64,000 bases of DNA from Gammaproteobacteria bacterium. GTDB lineage: Bacteria; Pseudomonadota; Gammaproteobacteria; HTCC5015. Under the pieces are notes generated by a model, which was given only the letters and a program-made list of their open reading frames with translations, did no database searches and was not told where the DNA came from. This document shows, one piece after another, positions 43,660-52,181 of this stretch. The DNA is taken from contig JANQRI010000009.1 of assembly GCA_028284675.1 (NCBI GenBank), positions 41,691 to 105,690 of the forward strand. Direction: 5' to 3'. Position numbers and translations under genes: made by a program. Each line of letters opens with the position of its first letter. Position 1 is the first letter of the stretch.

Positions 43660-45756
43660 ATGTCTATAAATGCTATGAAAGCTCAGGCTATTTTCGGTAA
43701 ATTGGCACAACGTAATGATGTGACACTGGCGGTTTTTTTGGTGGCAATCGTCATTATGATGATTTTGCCGATGCCGACAGCGCTGGTTGATGCATTGGTA
43801 ACATTTAACATGGCAGTTGGCATAGTGTTGCTAATGGTGGCAGTTTATATAGACAGTCCTCTGTCATTTTCAGCGTTCCCGGCTGTTTTGTTATTGACCA
43901 CTCTATTCAGGCTGGCGCTTTCAATTACGACCACGCGACTGATTTTGCTGCAGGCGGATGCCGGAGCGATTATTACGACTTTCGGTAATTTTGTGGTAGG
44001 GGGGAACCTGGTTGTCGGTATCGTGGTATTCCTGATTATTACACTGGTGCAGTTTATTGTTATCACGAAAGGTTCGGAACGTGTTGCTGAAGTAAGTGCG
44101 CGATTCTCATTGGATGGAATGCCCGGTAAGCAAATGAGTATCGATGGGGATATGCGAGCCGGAGTGATTGATGCACAGGAGGCACGCATTCGCAGGCGCA
44201 CACTGGAAAAAGAAAGTCAGTTGTATGGCTCAATGGATGGTGCAATGAAGTTTGTTAAAGGTGATGCGATCGCCGGCATATTTATTATTCTCATTAATAT
44301 TATCGGTGGTATTTCTATTGGCACTTTGCAGCAGGATATGAGCGTAGGAGATGCTCTTTCGTTGTATACAATTTTAACCGTCGGTGATGGCCTGGTGGCC
44401 CAGATACCCGCTCTATTTATTGCAATTACGGCAGGTATTATTGTTACCAGGGTGAGTTCAGAGGACTCCGGTAATCTGGGAGAGGATATTGGTAAACAGG
44501 TTTTGGCCCAACCAAAAGCCTTAATGATTGGGGCTTCAGTGCTGTTTTTGTTTGCGCTTATTCCGGGTTTTCCGACACCGATTTTCCTGACATTCGGGTT
44601 GTTGCTTGGTGGCATCGGTCTCACGTTGCTAACGCTTGATCGGCGTGTGAAGGACAAGCATGGTTCCTTTATTGAAGCTTTTAGTAAAGCAAAAAAAGAG
44701 GCGGCTTCCTCTTCAGAGGGTGCAATGGATGATTATTCAATGGCAGCTCCCTTATCAATTAATTTAAGTTCGAGCTTGCAGGCACTTATGAAGAATGACT
44801 CGCTTAACGCCGAATTTTCCAATGTCAGAAACTCTTTAAATATGGACCTTGGTGTTCCGTTTCCAGGGGTGCATATGCGTTATAAGAAAGAGATCCCTGA
44901 TGGAAAATATGAAATATGTTTGCATGAAGTGCCCATGACCAAAGGGGAAATTCGTACCAGTCATTTGTTGGTGCGTAAGCATTCCGACCAGTTGGATGCT
45001 TTGGGGATACCCTATGAAAAAGTTGAAAACTTTTTGCCAAACGCGTTGGCGGTATGGGTATCAGGTGATTATGAACAAACACTGCGCAGCAATGGTATTT
45101 CATTTTTCGATGCGCATCAGATTTTGGCTTATCACTTGACTGTGGTTCTCAGGCAGTATGCTGAAGAGTTTGTTGGTATTCAGGAAACAAGTCAGTTGAT
45201 AGATAAACTCAAACCCAGTTGTGCCAATTTGGTAAAAGAAGTGCAGGCTTTGCTTCCTTTGCCGGTTATTGGCGGAGTTCTACAGCGGTTAGTATCAGAA
45301 GATGTGTCGATTCGAAATTTGCGGTCTATTTTTGAAGCACTGTTAAAGTTTGGTAAGGATGAAAAGGATCCGTCGACCCTGACAGAGCATGCCCGTGCTC
45401 AATTGCGTAGACAAATCAGTCACAAATACAGTGGTGATAATAAAGAGTTGTCGGCGGTGTTGCTTGATGTCGGTGTGGAGGAAATGATAAGAAAAGCTGT
45501 AAAAAAAGGTCCGGCTGGAAATTATCTGGCGCTGGACCCTAATCTCAGTCGTCATTTCATAGAAAGTATAAAGAGTGCTTTGGATGATGTTGCTGACCAG
45601 GTGAAAAACCCGATACTGATTACCTCTGTCGATATCAGGCGATATATAAGCACATTGGTTCAACCCTATATTCATGATTTGCCAGTATTGTCTTACCAGG
45701 AGCTGACACCAGAAGTGCTGGTTCGCCCTGTTGGTCGAATTAATATGTCTTCGTAG
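43660..45756 (+). CDS. sctV: Type III secretion export apparatus protein SctV
   Basis: Major export gate component, homologous to FlhA/LcrD. The N-terminal half has about eight membrane helices; the C-terminal half is the large cytosolic domain that forms a nonameric ring and receives chaperone-substrate complexes. The FHIPEP signature RFSLDGMPGKQMSIDGDM is present, followed by the RRRTLEKESQLYGSMDGAMKF loop (conserved). Length 698 is usual for SctV. A ribosome-binding site (agagaga) precedes the ATG. It heads the V-N-O-Q-R-S-T-U operon. Confidence 0.95.
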   Translation: MSINAMKAQAIFGKLAQRNDVTLAVFLVAIVIMMILPMPTALVDALVTFNMAVGIVLLMVAVYIDSPLSFSAFPAVLLLTTLFRLALSITTTRLILLQADAGAIITTFGNFVVGGNLVVGIVVFLIITLVQFIVITKGSERVAEVSARFSLDGMPGKQMSIDGDMRAGVIDAQEARIRRRTLEKESQLYGSMDGAMKFVKGDAIAGIFIILINIIGGISIGTLQQDMSVGDALSLYTILTVGDGLVAQIPALFIAITAGIIVTRVSSEDSGNLGEDIGKQVLAQPKALMIGASVLFLFALIPGFPTPIFLTFGLLLGGIGLTLLTLDRRVKDKHGSFIEAFSKAKKEAASSSEGAMDDYSMAAPLSINLSSSLQALMKNDSLNAEFSNVRNSLNMDLGVPFPGVHMRYKKEIPDGKYEICLHEVPMTKGEIRTSHLLVRKHSDQLDALGIPYEKVENFLPNALAVWVSGDYEQTLRSNGISFFDAHQILAYHLTVVLRQYAEEFVGIQETSQLIDKLKPSCANLVKEVQALLPLPVIGGVLQRLVSEDVSIRNLRSIFEALLKFGKDEKDPSTLTEHARAQLRRQISHKYSGDNKELSAVLLDVGVEEMIRKAVKKGPAGNYLALDPNLSRHFIESIKSALDDVADQVKNPILITSVDIRRYISTLVQPYIHDLPVLSYQELTPEVLVRPVGRINMSS

Positions 45757-45816
45757 CAGGCGGCATTTTGCAATCTGCTGTATTTGCGTGATCTGATTTT
45801 TTTATGAGGGTATAGA

Positions 45817-47178
45817 ATGACGGCATTTAGTTACATAGGGAATACAATGAAAGGTGCAGTCGAGAATGCGTCTACTGCACACTTGAAAGGTCGTGTCGTC
45901 CAGGTTGTCGGTACGGTTATTAAAGCCGTATTGCCGAACGCTAAAATGGGGGAAATTTGCGTGCTGCAAAACCCTGGCGAGCTCGGCAAAATGTGGGCAG
46001 AAGTTGTGGGTTTTGCCAAAGGTGAGGTTTTGCTTGCGCCATTGAGTGATATTCACGGTATATCAGTCGGCACAGTCGTCACTTCAACAAATACCGCGCA
46101 TAGGGTTCCTGTCGGTGAGCAATTGCTGGGCAGGGTATTGGATGGTATGGGTGAGCCTTTAGACACCGATACTAAAGGACCGTTGTTTACAGATGAGTTT
46201 TATCCGGTGCATGCCGAGCCGCCTGACCCTTTATCGCGGCGTCCGATTTCAACGGCTTTGGGTGTGGGTGTTAAAGCGATTGATGGATTGTTGACTTGTG
46301 GTGAAGGCCAACGTACCGGCATATTTGCTGCTGCTGGTGTTGGTAAAAGCTCGTTGCTGGCAATGTTGGCAAGGCATGCGGATGTAGATGTAACGGTCGT
46401 TGCGTTAATCGGTGAACGTGGTCGTGAAGTGAGAGAGTTCATCGAAACCCAATTAGGCCCGGAGGGTATGGCTAAAGCCGTGCTCGTGGTAGCCACATCA
46501 GATAAGCCTGTTATGCAGAGAGTGAAGGCTGCTTACGTCGCAATGGCAATATCCGAATATTTCCGTGATAAGAATAAGCGGGTTTTACTGCTTATGGATT
46601 CGATCACCCGTTATGCACGGGCGCATCGTGAAGTTGGCTTGGCTTCCGGTGAAGCGCCGACGCGTCGTGGATTTCCTCCATCAGTGTTTTCAGCATTGCC
46701 GCGTTTGCTTGAAAGGGCCGGACAATCAGAGCGTGGCTCAATTACCGGGTTCTATACCATTCTTGTTGAAGGCGACGATATGAATGAGCCTGTTGCCGAT
46801 GAGATGCGTGCAATATTGGATGGCCATATTATTTTGTCGCGCAAGCTGGCTTCTGCTGAACATTTTCCGGCGATAGACGTTTTGGAAAGCCGTAGTCGGA
46901 TAATGGAGGCAGTTGCGTCTCCAGAACATCGTGCGACCGCCGGAACGATACGTAACCTGATGTCCAAGTATGATGAAATAGAGCTGTTGGTGCGCATGGG
47001 TGAATATCAGCCAGGTTCAGACCCCGAAGCTGACAAAGCTTTAGAGAAAATTGCCGAAATAAAAAGTCTTGTTACTCAAGAGCTCACTGATAATTTTCCG
47101 ATGAGTGATACGCTGACAGCAATGCATGGTTTAGCTGCCTATGATGAAGTCCTTGAAAACAGTTTTGAAAATACGTGA
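45817..47178 (+). CDS. sctN: Type III secretion ATPase SctN
   Basis: Hexameric ATPase at the base of the export apparatus that detaches chaperones and unfolds substrates. Walker A is AAAGVGKSSLLAML, Walker B VLLLMDSITRYA, with the ALGEAP-like region GLASGEAPTRRGFPPSVF. Length 453. The first ATG (45817) follows gagggt; a second at 45847 would remove ten residues. sctO begins inside its 3' end. Confidence 0.96.
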   Translation: MTAFSYIGNTMKGAVENASTAHLKGRVVQVVGTVIKAVLPNAKMGEICVLQNPGELGKMWAEVVGFAKGEVLLAPLSDIHGISVGTVVTSTNTAHRVPVGEQLLGRVLDGMGEPLDTDTKGPLFTDEFYPVHAEPPDPLSRRPISTALGVGVKAIDGLLTCGEGQRTGIFAAAGVGKSSLLAMLARHADVDVTVVALIGERGREVREFIETQLGPEGMAKAVLVVATSDKPVMQRVKAAYVAMAISEYFRDKNKRVLLLMDSITRYARAHREVGLASGEAPTRRGFPPSVFSALPRLLERAGQSERGSITGFYTILVEGDDMNEPVADEMRAILDGHIILSRKLASAEHFPAIDVLESRSRIMEAVASPEHRATAGTIRNLMSKYDEIELLVRMGEYQPGSDPEADKALEKIAEIKSLVTQELTDNFPMSDTLTAMHGLAAYDEVLENSFENT

Positions 47179-47623
47179 GGCCAGGGAAGCCAGAGCAATG
47201 GCTAACACGCGTAAAGCGCGTGAATGGGCCGAGCATTGTGAGCGCGAACATGAGAAATCAAAAGATCAGCTTAGCGAGTTTTATACCTGGCGTGTTGAGC
47301 ATGATAACCAGTTGTATGTTGAGATGCGAGACCGACCGGTTACTTCTTTGTCGATGCAGGAGTTTGATGCAAAACGTGCCAAGCTGCAACAGCAAGAGAT
47401 TGACCTTCTGCAAAAAATTGTTGAGCTTGAAGAGCAGGTAGACAGTGCAGAGAGAGACCTTGAAGAGGCAAAGCAGGCATTGAATGAAGCGAAAGTAGCG
47501 AAAGAAAAGTTAAATGAAATGATATCAGTGCAAGAGTCTGCAGAAGAATCTGAAAAAGAGTACAAAGAGGAGCAGGAACTGGAAGAATACAGTGATAATT
47601 TATTTAATCGCAAAATCTCCTAG
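47141..47623 (+). CDS. sctO: Type III secretion stalk protein SctO (YscO-like)
   Basis: A 160-residue, almost fully helical, charged protein. Position after sctN and a long two-helix coiled coil identify it as the central stalk that rotates in the ATPase ring, like FliJ/YscO. The N-terminus LKTVLKIREAREARAMANTR is typical of that group. Sequence identity in this family is low, so the call rests on size, coiled coil and order. Start codons 47141 and 47144 overlap sctN by about 38 nt. Confidence 0.85.
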   Translation: MMKSLKTVLKIREAREARAMANTRKAREWAEHCEREHEKSKDQLSEFYTWRVEHDNQLYVEMRDRPVTSLSMQEFDAKRAKLQQQEIDLLQKIVELEEQVDSAERDLEEAKQALNEAKVAKEKLNEMISVQESAEESEKEYKEEQELEEYSDNLFNRKIS

Positions 47624-47909
47624 TTGAAAGTTTAAATTTGTTAGCTTGTTTTTTAAGAATCGTTCTTGCGTTATGTGATGTAAGAGGAGTCTTGTAATTA
47701 ACGGCCGGTTTTAGGCCCTGGATTTGCTTTAATGAGCTGTATTTTGCTTGTTATTACTAAAGTAATAGTACTGATGATAGTTGTTTAACAGTTTTTACTT
47801 CCTTACTATCATGCTTGTCGGCGATGCATTATTAGTTGTCGACTTGGTTTAAAAACATAGTTTGTGCCAGTTAAGTTAACTAAAAAGTGTGTAGCCAGGG
47901 GGCGCTGCC
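47624..47909. other. Non-coding gap where sctP would be expected
   Basis: 286 nt between sctO and sctQ without a credible frame. In Ysc-type operons the needle-length ruler gene sctP lies between sctO and sctQ. A palindrome TATTACT-aa-AGTAATA lies near 47752-47767 and could bind a regulator or mark a secondary promoter for sctQ. Confidence 0.4.
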
Positions 47910-49091
47910 ATGCCTACAGATTTACCTTCCAATTATCAGCAGAAAGCGGTAAGCGAGAAGCTTAATCCTGCGGCTGTAATGCCAGGGCTTGGGGCTTCCG
48001 GGGAGCCTGCGTCTGGCCAGAAAAAAACAGATCCGGTCGGTCGGGGCAAATACAGAAAAGGCTCGAAAGCAGTTCCGAAAGTGCCGCGTTTTCAAAGCTG
48101 TGATTCCACTGATATAAAGTTTACTAATCTGCTTGTTCAGTGTGCGCAAAACTTTTTGGTGGAAGCGGCAGGCAAATCGTATACGGCGATGTTCTCGCCA
48201 TTAACAAAAGCCAAAGAATTTAATTCACATATTGCATTTGATCTGGATGTTGGTGGAGTGCAATGTGAATTGGTACTTGATGTTAGGGCGGCTTCATTGT
48301 TATTTGAAGAGTTGCTACCAGCTGAAAACCTTTCCGATTTGCCGGCTGAATTACTGATTGCTGCCAGTGAGGCGGCTTTAGATAATCTGCTCACTCAATG
48401 CGAAAGCTTGGTAAACCGTTCTGTATCCATTACATCCATTCAGTTTTCAAAAGATACCAAGCAGCGCGGTTTTTCCGAAAAATATTTTTCCTTGTCTGAT
48501 GAAGATGGGGGTCAGGGGCTTGCCTGTTTAAGGTTGGCCGAAAGTTTAAACCAGATTCTATTGGATGCGTTGAGCGGGCTGCCGGCAGCTGAAGAAGTAT
48601 ATTGGAATGAGCTGCCGGCAGTCATTCGTGTGGAGTTCGGTAACATGCAGCTGACAAGCGGCGAGGTTTCCGGGCTCTCCTCAGGCGATGTCTTGATAAC
48701 AGATCTTCCGAACGCAGAGGGGCCTGTCCCGGTGAGCGTTAAGGTGGGTAATCTGATCTCAAGAGGTATGTTAGAGAAAAACTTGATCACCGTTAATACT
48801 GTACCGGAGGTTTCTATGGAGAATGCGGCGATACATGATGATATGAGTACCGAGCCGGCTTTGCTCGAAGACCTGCAAATTGAGCTGGGGTTTGAGCTTG
48901 GTCATAAGGTTGTACTGTTGAAAGAACTGAAGGGTGTTAAGCCCGGATATACTTTCGAGCTTGATAACAGTATTGATACTCCGGTAAACATCCGGGTCAA
49001 CGGCAAGACTTTAGGGGTTGGGCAGTTGGTCAAGGTCGGAGACAGAGTAGGCGTTAGAGTTTTGGAGCTTGCGAATGGAGCTGCTGGATAA
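47910..49091 (+). CDS. sctQ: Type III secretion C-ring/sorting platform protein SctQ
   Basis: Cytosolic sorting-platform component of 393 residues, homologous to FliM/FliN. Two SpoA (SPOA) domains are visible: about residues 225-298 (LTSGEVSGLSSGDVLITD) and 319-390 (LGVGQLVKVGDRVGVRVLEL). An in-frame ATG at 48816 (residue 303) has ccggagg five nt upstream. It would give a separate 91-residue C-terminal product, as known for Yersinia YscQ and Salmonella SpaO. The N-terminal region is poorly conserved. The stop overlaps sctR. Confidence 0.92.
   Translation: MPTDLPSNYQQKAVSEKLNPAAVMPGLGASGEPASGQKKTDPVGRGKYRKGSKAVPKVPRFQSCDSTDIKFTNLLVQCAQNFLVEAAGKSYTAMFSPLTKAKEFNSHIAFDLDVGGVQCELVLDVRAASLLFEELLPAENLSDLPAELLIAASEAALDNLLTQCESLVNRSVSITSIQFSKDTKQRGFSEKYFSLSDEDGGQGLACLRLAESLNQILLDALSGLPAAEEVYWNELPAVIRVEFGNMQLTSGEVSGLSSGDVLITDLPNAEGPVPVSVKVGNLISRGMLEKNLITVNTVPEVSMENAAIHDDMSTEPALLEDLQIELGFELGHKVVLLKELKGVKPGYTFELDNSIDTPVNIRVNGKTLGVGQLVKVGDRVGVRVLELANGAAG
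48804..48818 (+). promoter_or_regulatory. Internal Shine-Dalgarno and start codon for a short SctQ-C product
   Basis: ccggagg (48804-48810), five bases, then ATG (48816-48818), in frame with sctQ. The short product would be residues 303-393 and contain only the second SpoA domain. It is stronger than the start signals of several full genes in this operon. Confidence 0.75.
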
Positions 49092-49740
49092 ATTACCGAC
49101 AATACCGGTCTTTTTTGTTCTGCTGGCGGTCCTGGGTCTGGGGCCGGTGGCAGCGGTCGTTGTGACTTCGTTTTTGAAGATCGTGGTTGTCATTCATCTG
49201 GTGAAAAATGCACTTGGTCTGCAGGAAGTGCCGCCGAATATTGCCATCAACTCGCTTGCACTGATTCTGACTTTTTACATTATGGCGCCTGTTGGGATGA
49301 GTATTGCTGAGAACTTCGAGAAACGCGGTGTTGATTTTAATAATCTGAATGATCCAAACTTTTTGACGGCGATGACGGAAAGTATCAATCCGCTCAGAGA
49401 GTTTCTATATAAAAACTCAACGCAAAGAGAAAGAAACTTTTTTATACAAACAACCGCTCAGCTGTGGCCTGAAGAAAGGGCCAAGAATGTAACCGAGCAG
49501 GACCTAATCGTGTTGGTTCCGGCTTTTACAATCGGGCAGTTGAGAAGTGCTTTTGAAATCGGGTTTCTTTTGTATTTGCCCTTTGTGGTGATTGACCTGA
49601 TTATTTCAAATATTCTGCTCGCGTTGGGTATGATCATGGTGTCACCGATCGTGATTTCAGTGCCGTTCAAACTGTTGCTGTTTGTTATGCTTGATGGTTG
49701 GGCGCGTTTACTTCAGGGGCTGGTGCTAAGTTACCAGTAA
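49075..49740 (+). CDS. sctR: Type III secretion export gate protein SctR
   Basis: Core of the SctRST export gate, homologous to FliP. Four hydrophobic segments span 221 residues. Family stretches are TSFLKIVVVIHLVKNALG near the start and PAFTIGQLRSAFEIGFLLYL in the C-terminal half, followed by the pore-lining region. A TTG two codons earlier (49069) is an alternative. The start lies inside the 3' end of sctQ, implying translational coupling. Confidence 0.95.
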   Translation: MELLDKLPTIPVFFVLLAVLGLGPVAAVVVTSFLKIVVVIHLVKNALGLQEVPPNIAINSLALILTFYIMAPVGMSIAENFEKRGVDFNNLNDPNFLTAMTESINPLREFLYKNSTQRERNFFIQTTAQLWPEERAKNVTEQDLIVLVPAFTIGQLRSAFEIGFLLYLPFVVIDLIISNILLALGMIMVSPIVISVPFKLLLFVMLDGWARLLQGLVLSYQ

Positions 49741-49747
49741 CAATATT

Positions 49748-50014
49748 ATGGATTCCAGTGAACTTATATATTTAACCTCGCAAGCGTTGATCCTGGTTTT
49801 GCTGTTGTCGATGCCAACAGTAGGTGTGGGTGCTTTAGTGGGTTTACTCGTCGGCCTTTTTCAAGGCTTAACTCAGATTCAGGATCAGACACTGTCTTTT
49901 GCATTAAGGCTTGTGGCCAGTATGGTGGCATTGATGTTTACTGCGAGATGGCTGGGTATTGAGTTGCACCGTTTCGCAATTTCTGTATTTGATAAGATTG
50001 CATTTGCAACCTGA
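49748..50014 (+). CDS. sctS: Type III secretion export gate protein SctS
   Basis: Small two-helix protein (88 residues), homologous to FliQ, present in several copies in the export gate. The family segment LLSMPTVGVGALVGLLVGLF and TQIQDQTLSFALRLV are clear. It starts 7 nt after sctR and ends 5 nt before sctT. Confidence 0.95.
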   Translation: MDSSELIYLTSQALILVLLLSMPTVGVGALVGLLVGLFQGLTQIQDQTLSFALRLVASMVALMFTARWLGIELHRFAISVFDKIAFAT

Positions 50015-50019
50015 GGCGG

Positions 50020-50808
50020 ATGTTACAGTTATTAGATCATCTAAGGTCCTGGAGTTTCCCTATGGGCCTTTCTTTTCCCCGTATCCTTGTTATTTTCTGG
50101 GTATTGCCCTTTCTGTCTGAGTCAATATTTCAAGGGATGGTACGGAATGTATTCGCATTCTGTATGATCATGGTTGTATTTCCCCTTGTTAAGGCATCGG
50201 TTCCGCCTGAGGGGGTCAGTATCACGATAGGTTTTATGTTGTTGATCAAAGAGGTCTTTATTGGCCTGGCAATAGGCTTTATTGTGGCTTTGCCGTTTTG
50301 GGCTGCTGCCTCAATGGGTTTTATGATCGATACACAAAGGGGAGCGTTTGTGGCGACGCTTTTTTCACCCTTTTTTGGTAGTCGCGTGTCGCCGCTGGGT
50401 ACATTGTTATTGCAGTCGCTGGCGGTATTGTTTTTTATAAGCGGCGGATTTCTGATTATGCTCAAGGGGATATATCAGAGCTATATATTCTGGCCGCCTC
50501 TCGATTTTTTTCCGAGGTTGGATTTGTCTGCAACCAAGTATTTTGTTGCGCAATTTCAATGGCATATTTATGTTGCGGTACTGCTTGCAGCGCCGATTAG
50601 TATATTGCTTTTCGTTATTGATTTTTCCATGGGCATGATAAACAGGTTTGTGCCGCAACTGAATGTTTTCTTTTTGTCGCTGCCTATTAAAGGGGTGACT
50701 GCGATATTTTTGCTGGCAGTCTATTTTGTAACTTTAACCGGTTATTTTGAGAGTCACTTTAATAAGCTGTTTGAGTCTTTTTATGAATTGGATGGTTTGC
50801 TCGGATGA
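50020..50808 (+). CDS. sctT: Type III secretion export gate protein SctT
   Basis: Homolog of FliR, a single-copy export gate component with about six hydrophobic segments over 262 residues. FWAAASMGFMIDTQRGAF is the conserved cytoplasmic loop. SMGMINRFVPQLNVFFLSLP is the second conserved region. The stop overlaps the sctU start (atga). Confidence 0.95.
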   Translation: MLQLLDHLRSWSFPMGLSFPRILVIFWVLPFLSESIFQGMVRNVFAFCMIMVVFPLVKASVPPEGVSITIGFMLLIKEVFIGLAIGFIVALPFWAAASMGFMIDTQRGAFVATLFSPFFGSRVSPLGTLLLQSLAVLFFISGGFLIMLKGIYQSYIFWPPLDFFPRLDLSATKYFVAQFQWHIYVAVLLAAPISILLFVIDFSMGMINRFVPQLNVFFLSLPIKGVTAIFLLAVYFVTLTGYFESHFNKLFESFYELDGLLG

Positions 50809-51878
50809 GCCAGAGTGATGATAAAAGCCGGAAAACGGAAAAACCGACCCGGCATAAATTAAAGGAGCTTAGAAAAAAAGGCCAGGTGCCGCGCAGCAAG
50901 GAAATCGTTTCCACCGTTGTTATCGTGGCGCTTTTTGCCTATACCTGGATATTTTGGGATTATCATATGGAGCTTCTCAAGGAGATGTTTTTGGATTCGT
51001 GGAGCTCTTTAAATGAACCGTTCGAAATTGCAATGGGTAGAATGTTGCATCATGTTATAACGGTATTTGCCTGGATTGTCGGTCCAGCATTATTAATAGG
51101 GTCTGTCGCGGTTATCCTCTCCAGTATTGGGCAGTTTGGGTTTTTGCTGGCTGTAGAGCCGGTTAAACCCGATTTCAACAAGGTCAACCCGGTAAATGGT
51201 GCTAAAAAAATATTCGGTGCGAAGAACCTGATGGAAACCGGCAAATCGATTATCAAGATAGCATTATTGTCCTATGCAATTTATTGGGTGATGATGATTA
51301 ATATTCCGGAACTGATGAAGATTATATATTGCGATATTGAATGTGCGCATGAGCTCGCAAAAAAAGTCGTTATGTATATCAGTTTAATTGCGGTGCTGTT
51401 GCTGATTTTGCTGTCGGTATTTGATCGATGGTTTCAGAATTATCAGTTTATAAAAGAAAATATGATGACGCGTGAAGAACTGAAGCGTGATCATAAATCC
51501 ACTGAGGGTGATCCGTTGATCAAGCGTCAGCGTAGATCGCAGCAACAGGAGGATGTCAGGAAAGGCGGCTTAGCGGAAAAAGTAAAAGAGGCTACTGCGA
51601 TTTTGGTGTCCGGTCAGTATGCGATTGGACTCATGTATGAGCAGGGCAAGACACCATTGCCGATGATCACATTTATGGAAAAAGAAGAGACAGCCAGGCG
51701 GATTGTGGCATTAGCTGAGAAAGAGGAAGCAGCGGTCTTCATAGAAGACGATCTGGTGAACGAACTTTGGGTGAAAGGTAAAGTGGATCAGTTTATGCCG
51801 ACACTTTCACCAGAAAGGGTGAACGATGTGGCTAAAATTATCGTGCAGGCTATGCGTAATAAGATGGGAGAAGAATAA
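50805..51878 (+). CDS. sctU: Type III secretion switch protein SctU lacking the NPTH motif
   Basis: Homolog of FlhB/YscU, 357 residues. The N-terminal four-helix membrane domain opens with KTEKPTRHKLKELRKKGQVP, and the linker has the usual MTREELKRDHKSTEGDP. The cytosolic domain normally cleaves itself at Asn-Pro-Thr-His in a VxxNPTHIAxGLxY context. Here residues 269-272 are SGQY within ILVSGQYAIGLMY, so autocleavage at the standard site is impossible. Flanking family residues (YEQGKTPLP, VKGKVDQFMP) are normal and the frame is intact, which argues against decay. Confidence 0.93.
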   Translation: MSQSDDKSRKTEKPTRHKLKELRKKGQVPRSKEIVSTVVIVALFAYTWIFWDYHMELLKEMFLDSWSSLNEPFEIAMGRMLHHVITVFAWIVGPALLIGSVAVILSSIGQFGFLLAVEPVKPDFNKVNPVNGAKKIFGAKNLMETGKSIIKIALLSYAIYWVMMINIPELMKIIYCDIECAHELAKKVVMYISLIAVLLLILLSVFDRWFQNYQFIKENMMTREELKRDHKSTEGDPLIKRQRRSQQQEDVRKGGLAEKVKEATAILVSGQYAIGLMYEQGKTPLPMITFMEKEETARRIVALAEKEEAAVFIEDDLVNELWVKGKVDQFMPTLSPERVNDVAKIIVQAMRNKMGEE

Positions 51879-52079
51879 AAGTATTATCGAAATCCTGTAT
51901 TGATCAATTAGCGGATTTGTTCGCTGACCCTAGTACCTACCCTTATGGCTGGAGAAACGCCGGTTAGACGTAAGTCGTATTCATATCGCCATATTTTTTA
52001 CCACCGATGACATATTTTCATTAACCCTTGAATTGGCTACGATGTAAGTAGCTGATAATAATAAAAGTAAGGGTGATTT

Positions 52080-52181
52080 ATGAAAGGACGGGCTTTGTCA
52101 TTGGGAAAATCCTGCGATTCTGAAGCTTTCAAAATCAGGTATCAAACCCACATCAGGGAGCTGTTGTGTCCTCGGAAATAG
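52080..52181 (+). CDS. Small ORF (33 residues) overlapping the next gene start
   Basis: ATG at 52080 preceded by aagggtg, reading MKGRALSLGKSCDSEAFKIR and ending at a stop at 52179-52181. It overlaps the GTG start of the following gene by 16 nt in another frame. It could be a leader peptide that couples translation, or chance. No homolog is known to me. Confidence 0.25.
   Translation: MKGRALSLGKSCDSEAFKIRYQTHIRELLCPRK

Noticed and set aside
50805..51878. SctU as a pseudogene because NPTH is missing
   Set aside because: The frame is intact, the membrane domain and all flanking family residues are conserved, and start and stop overlap neighbours normally.
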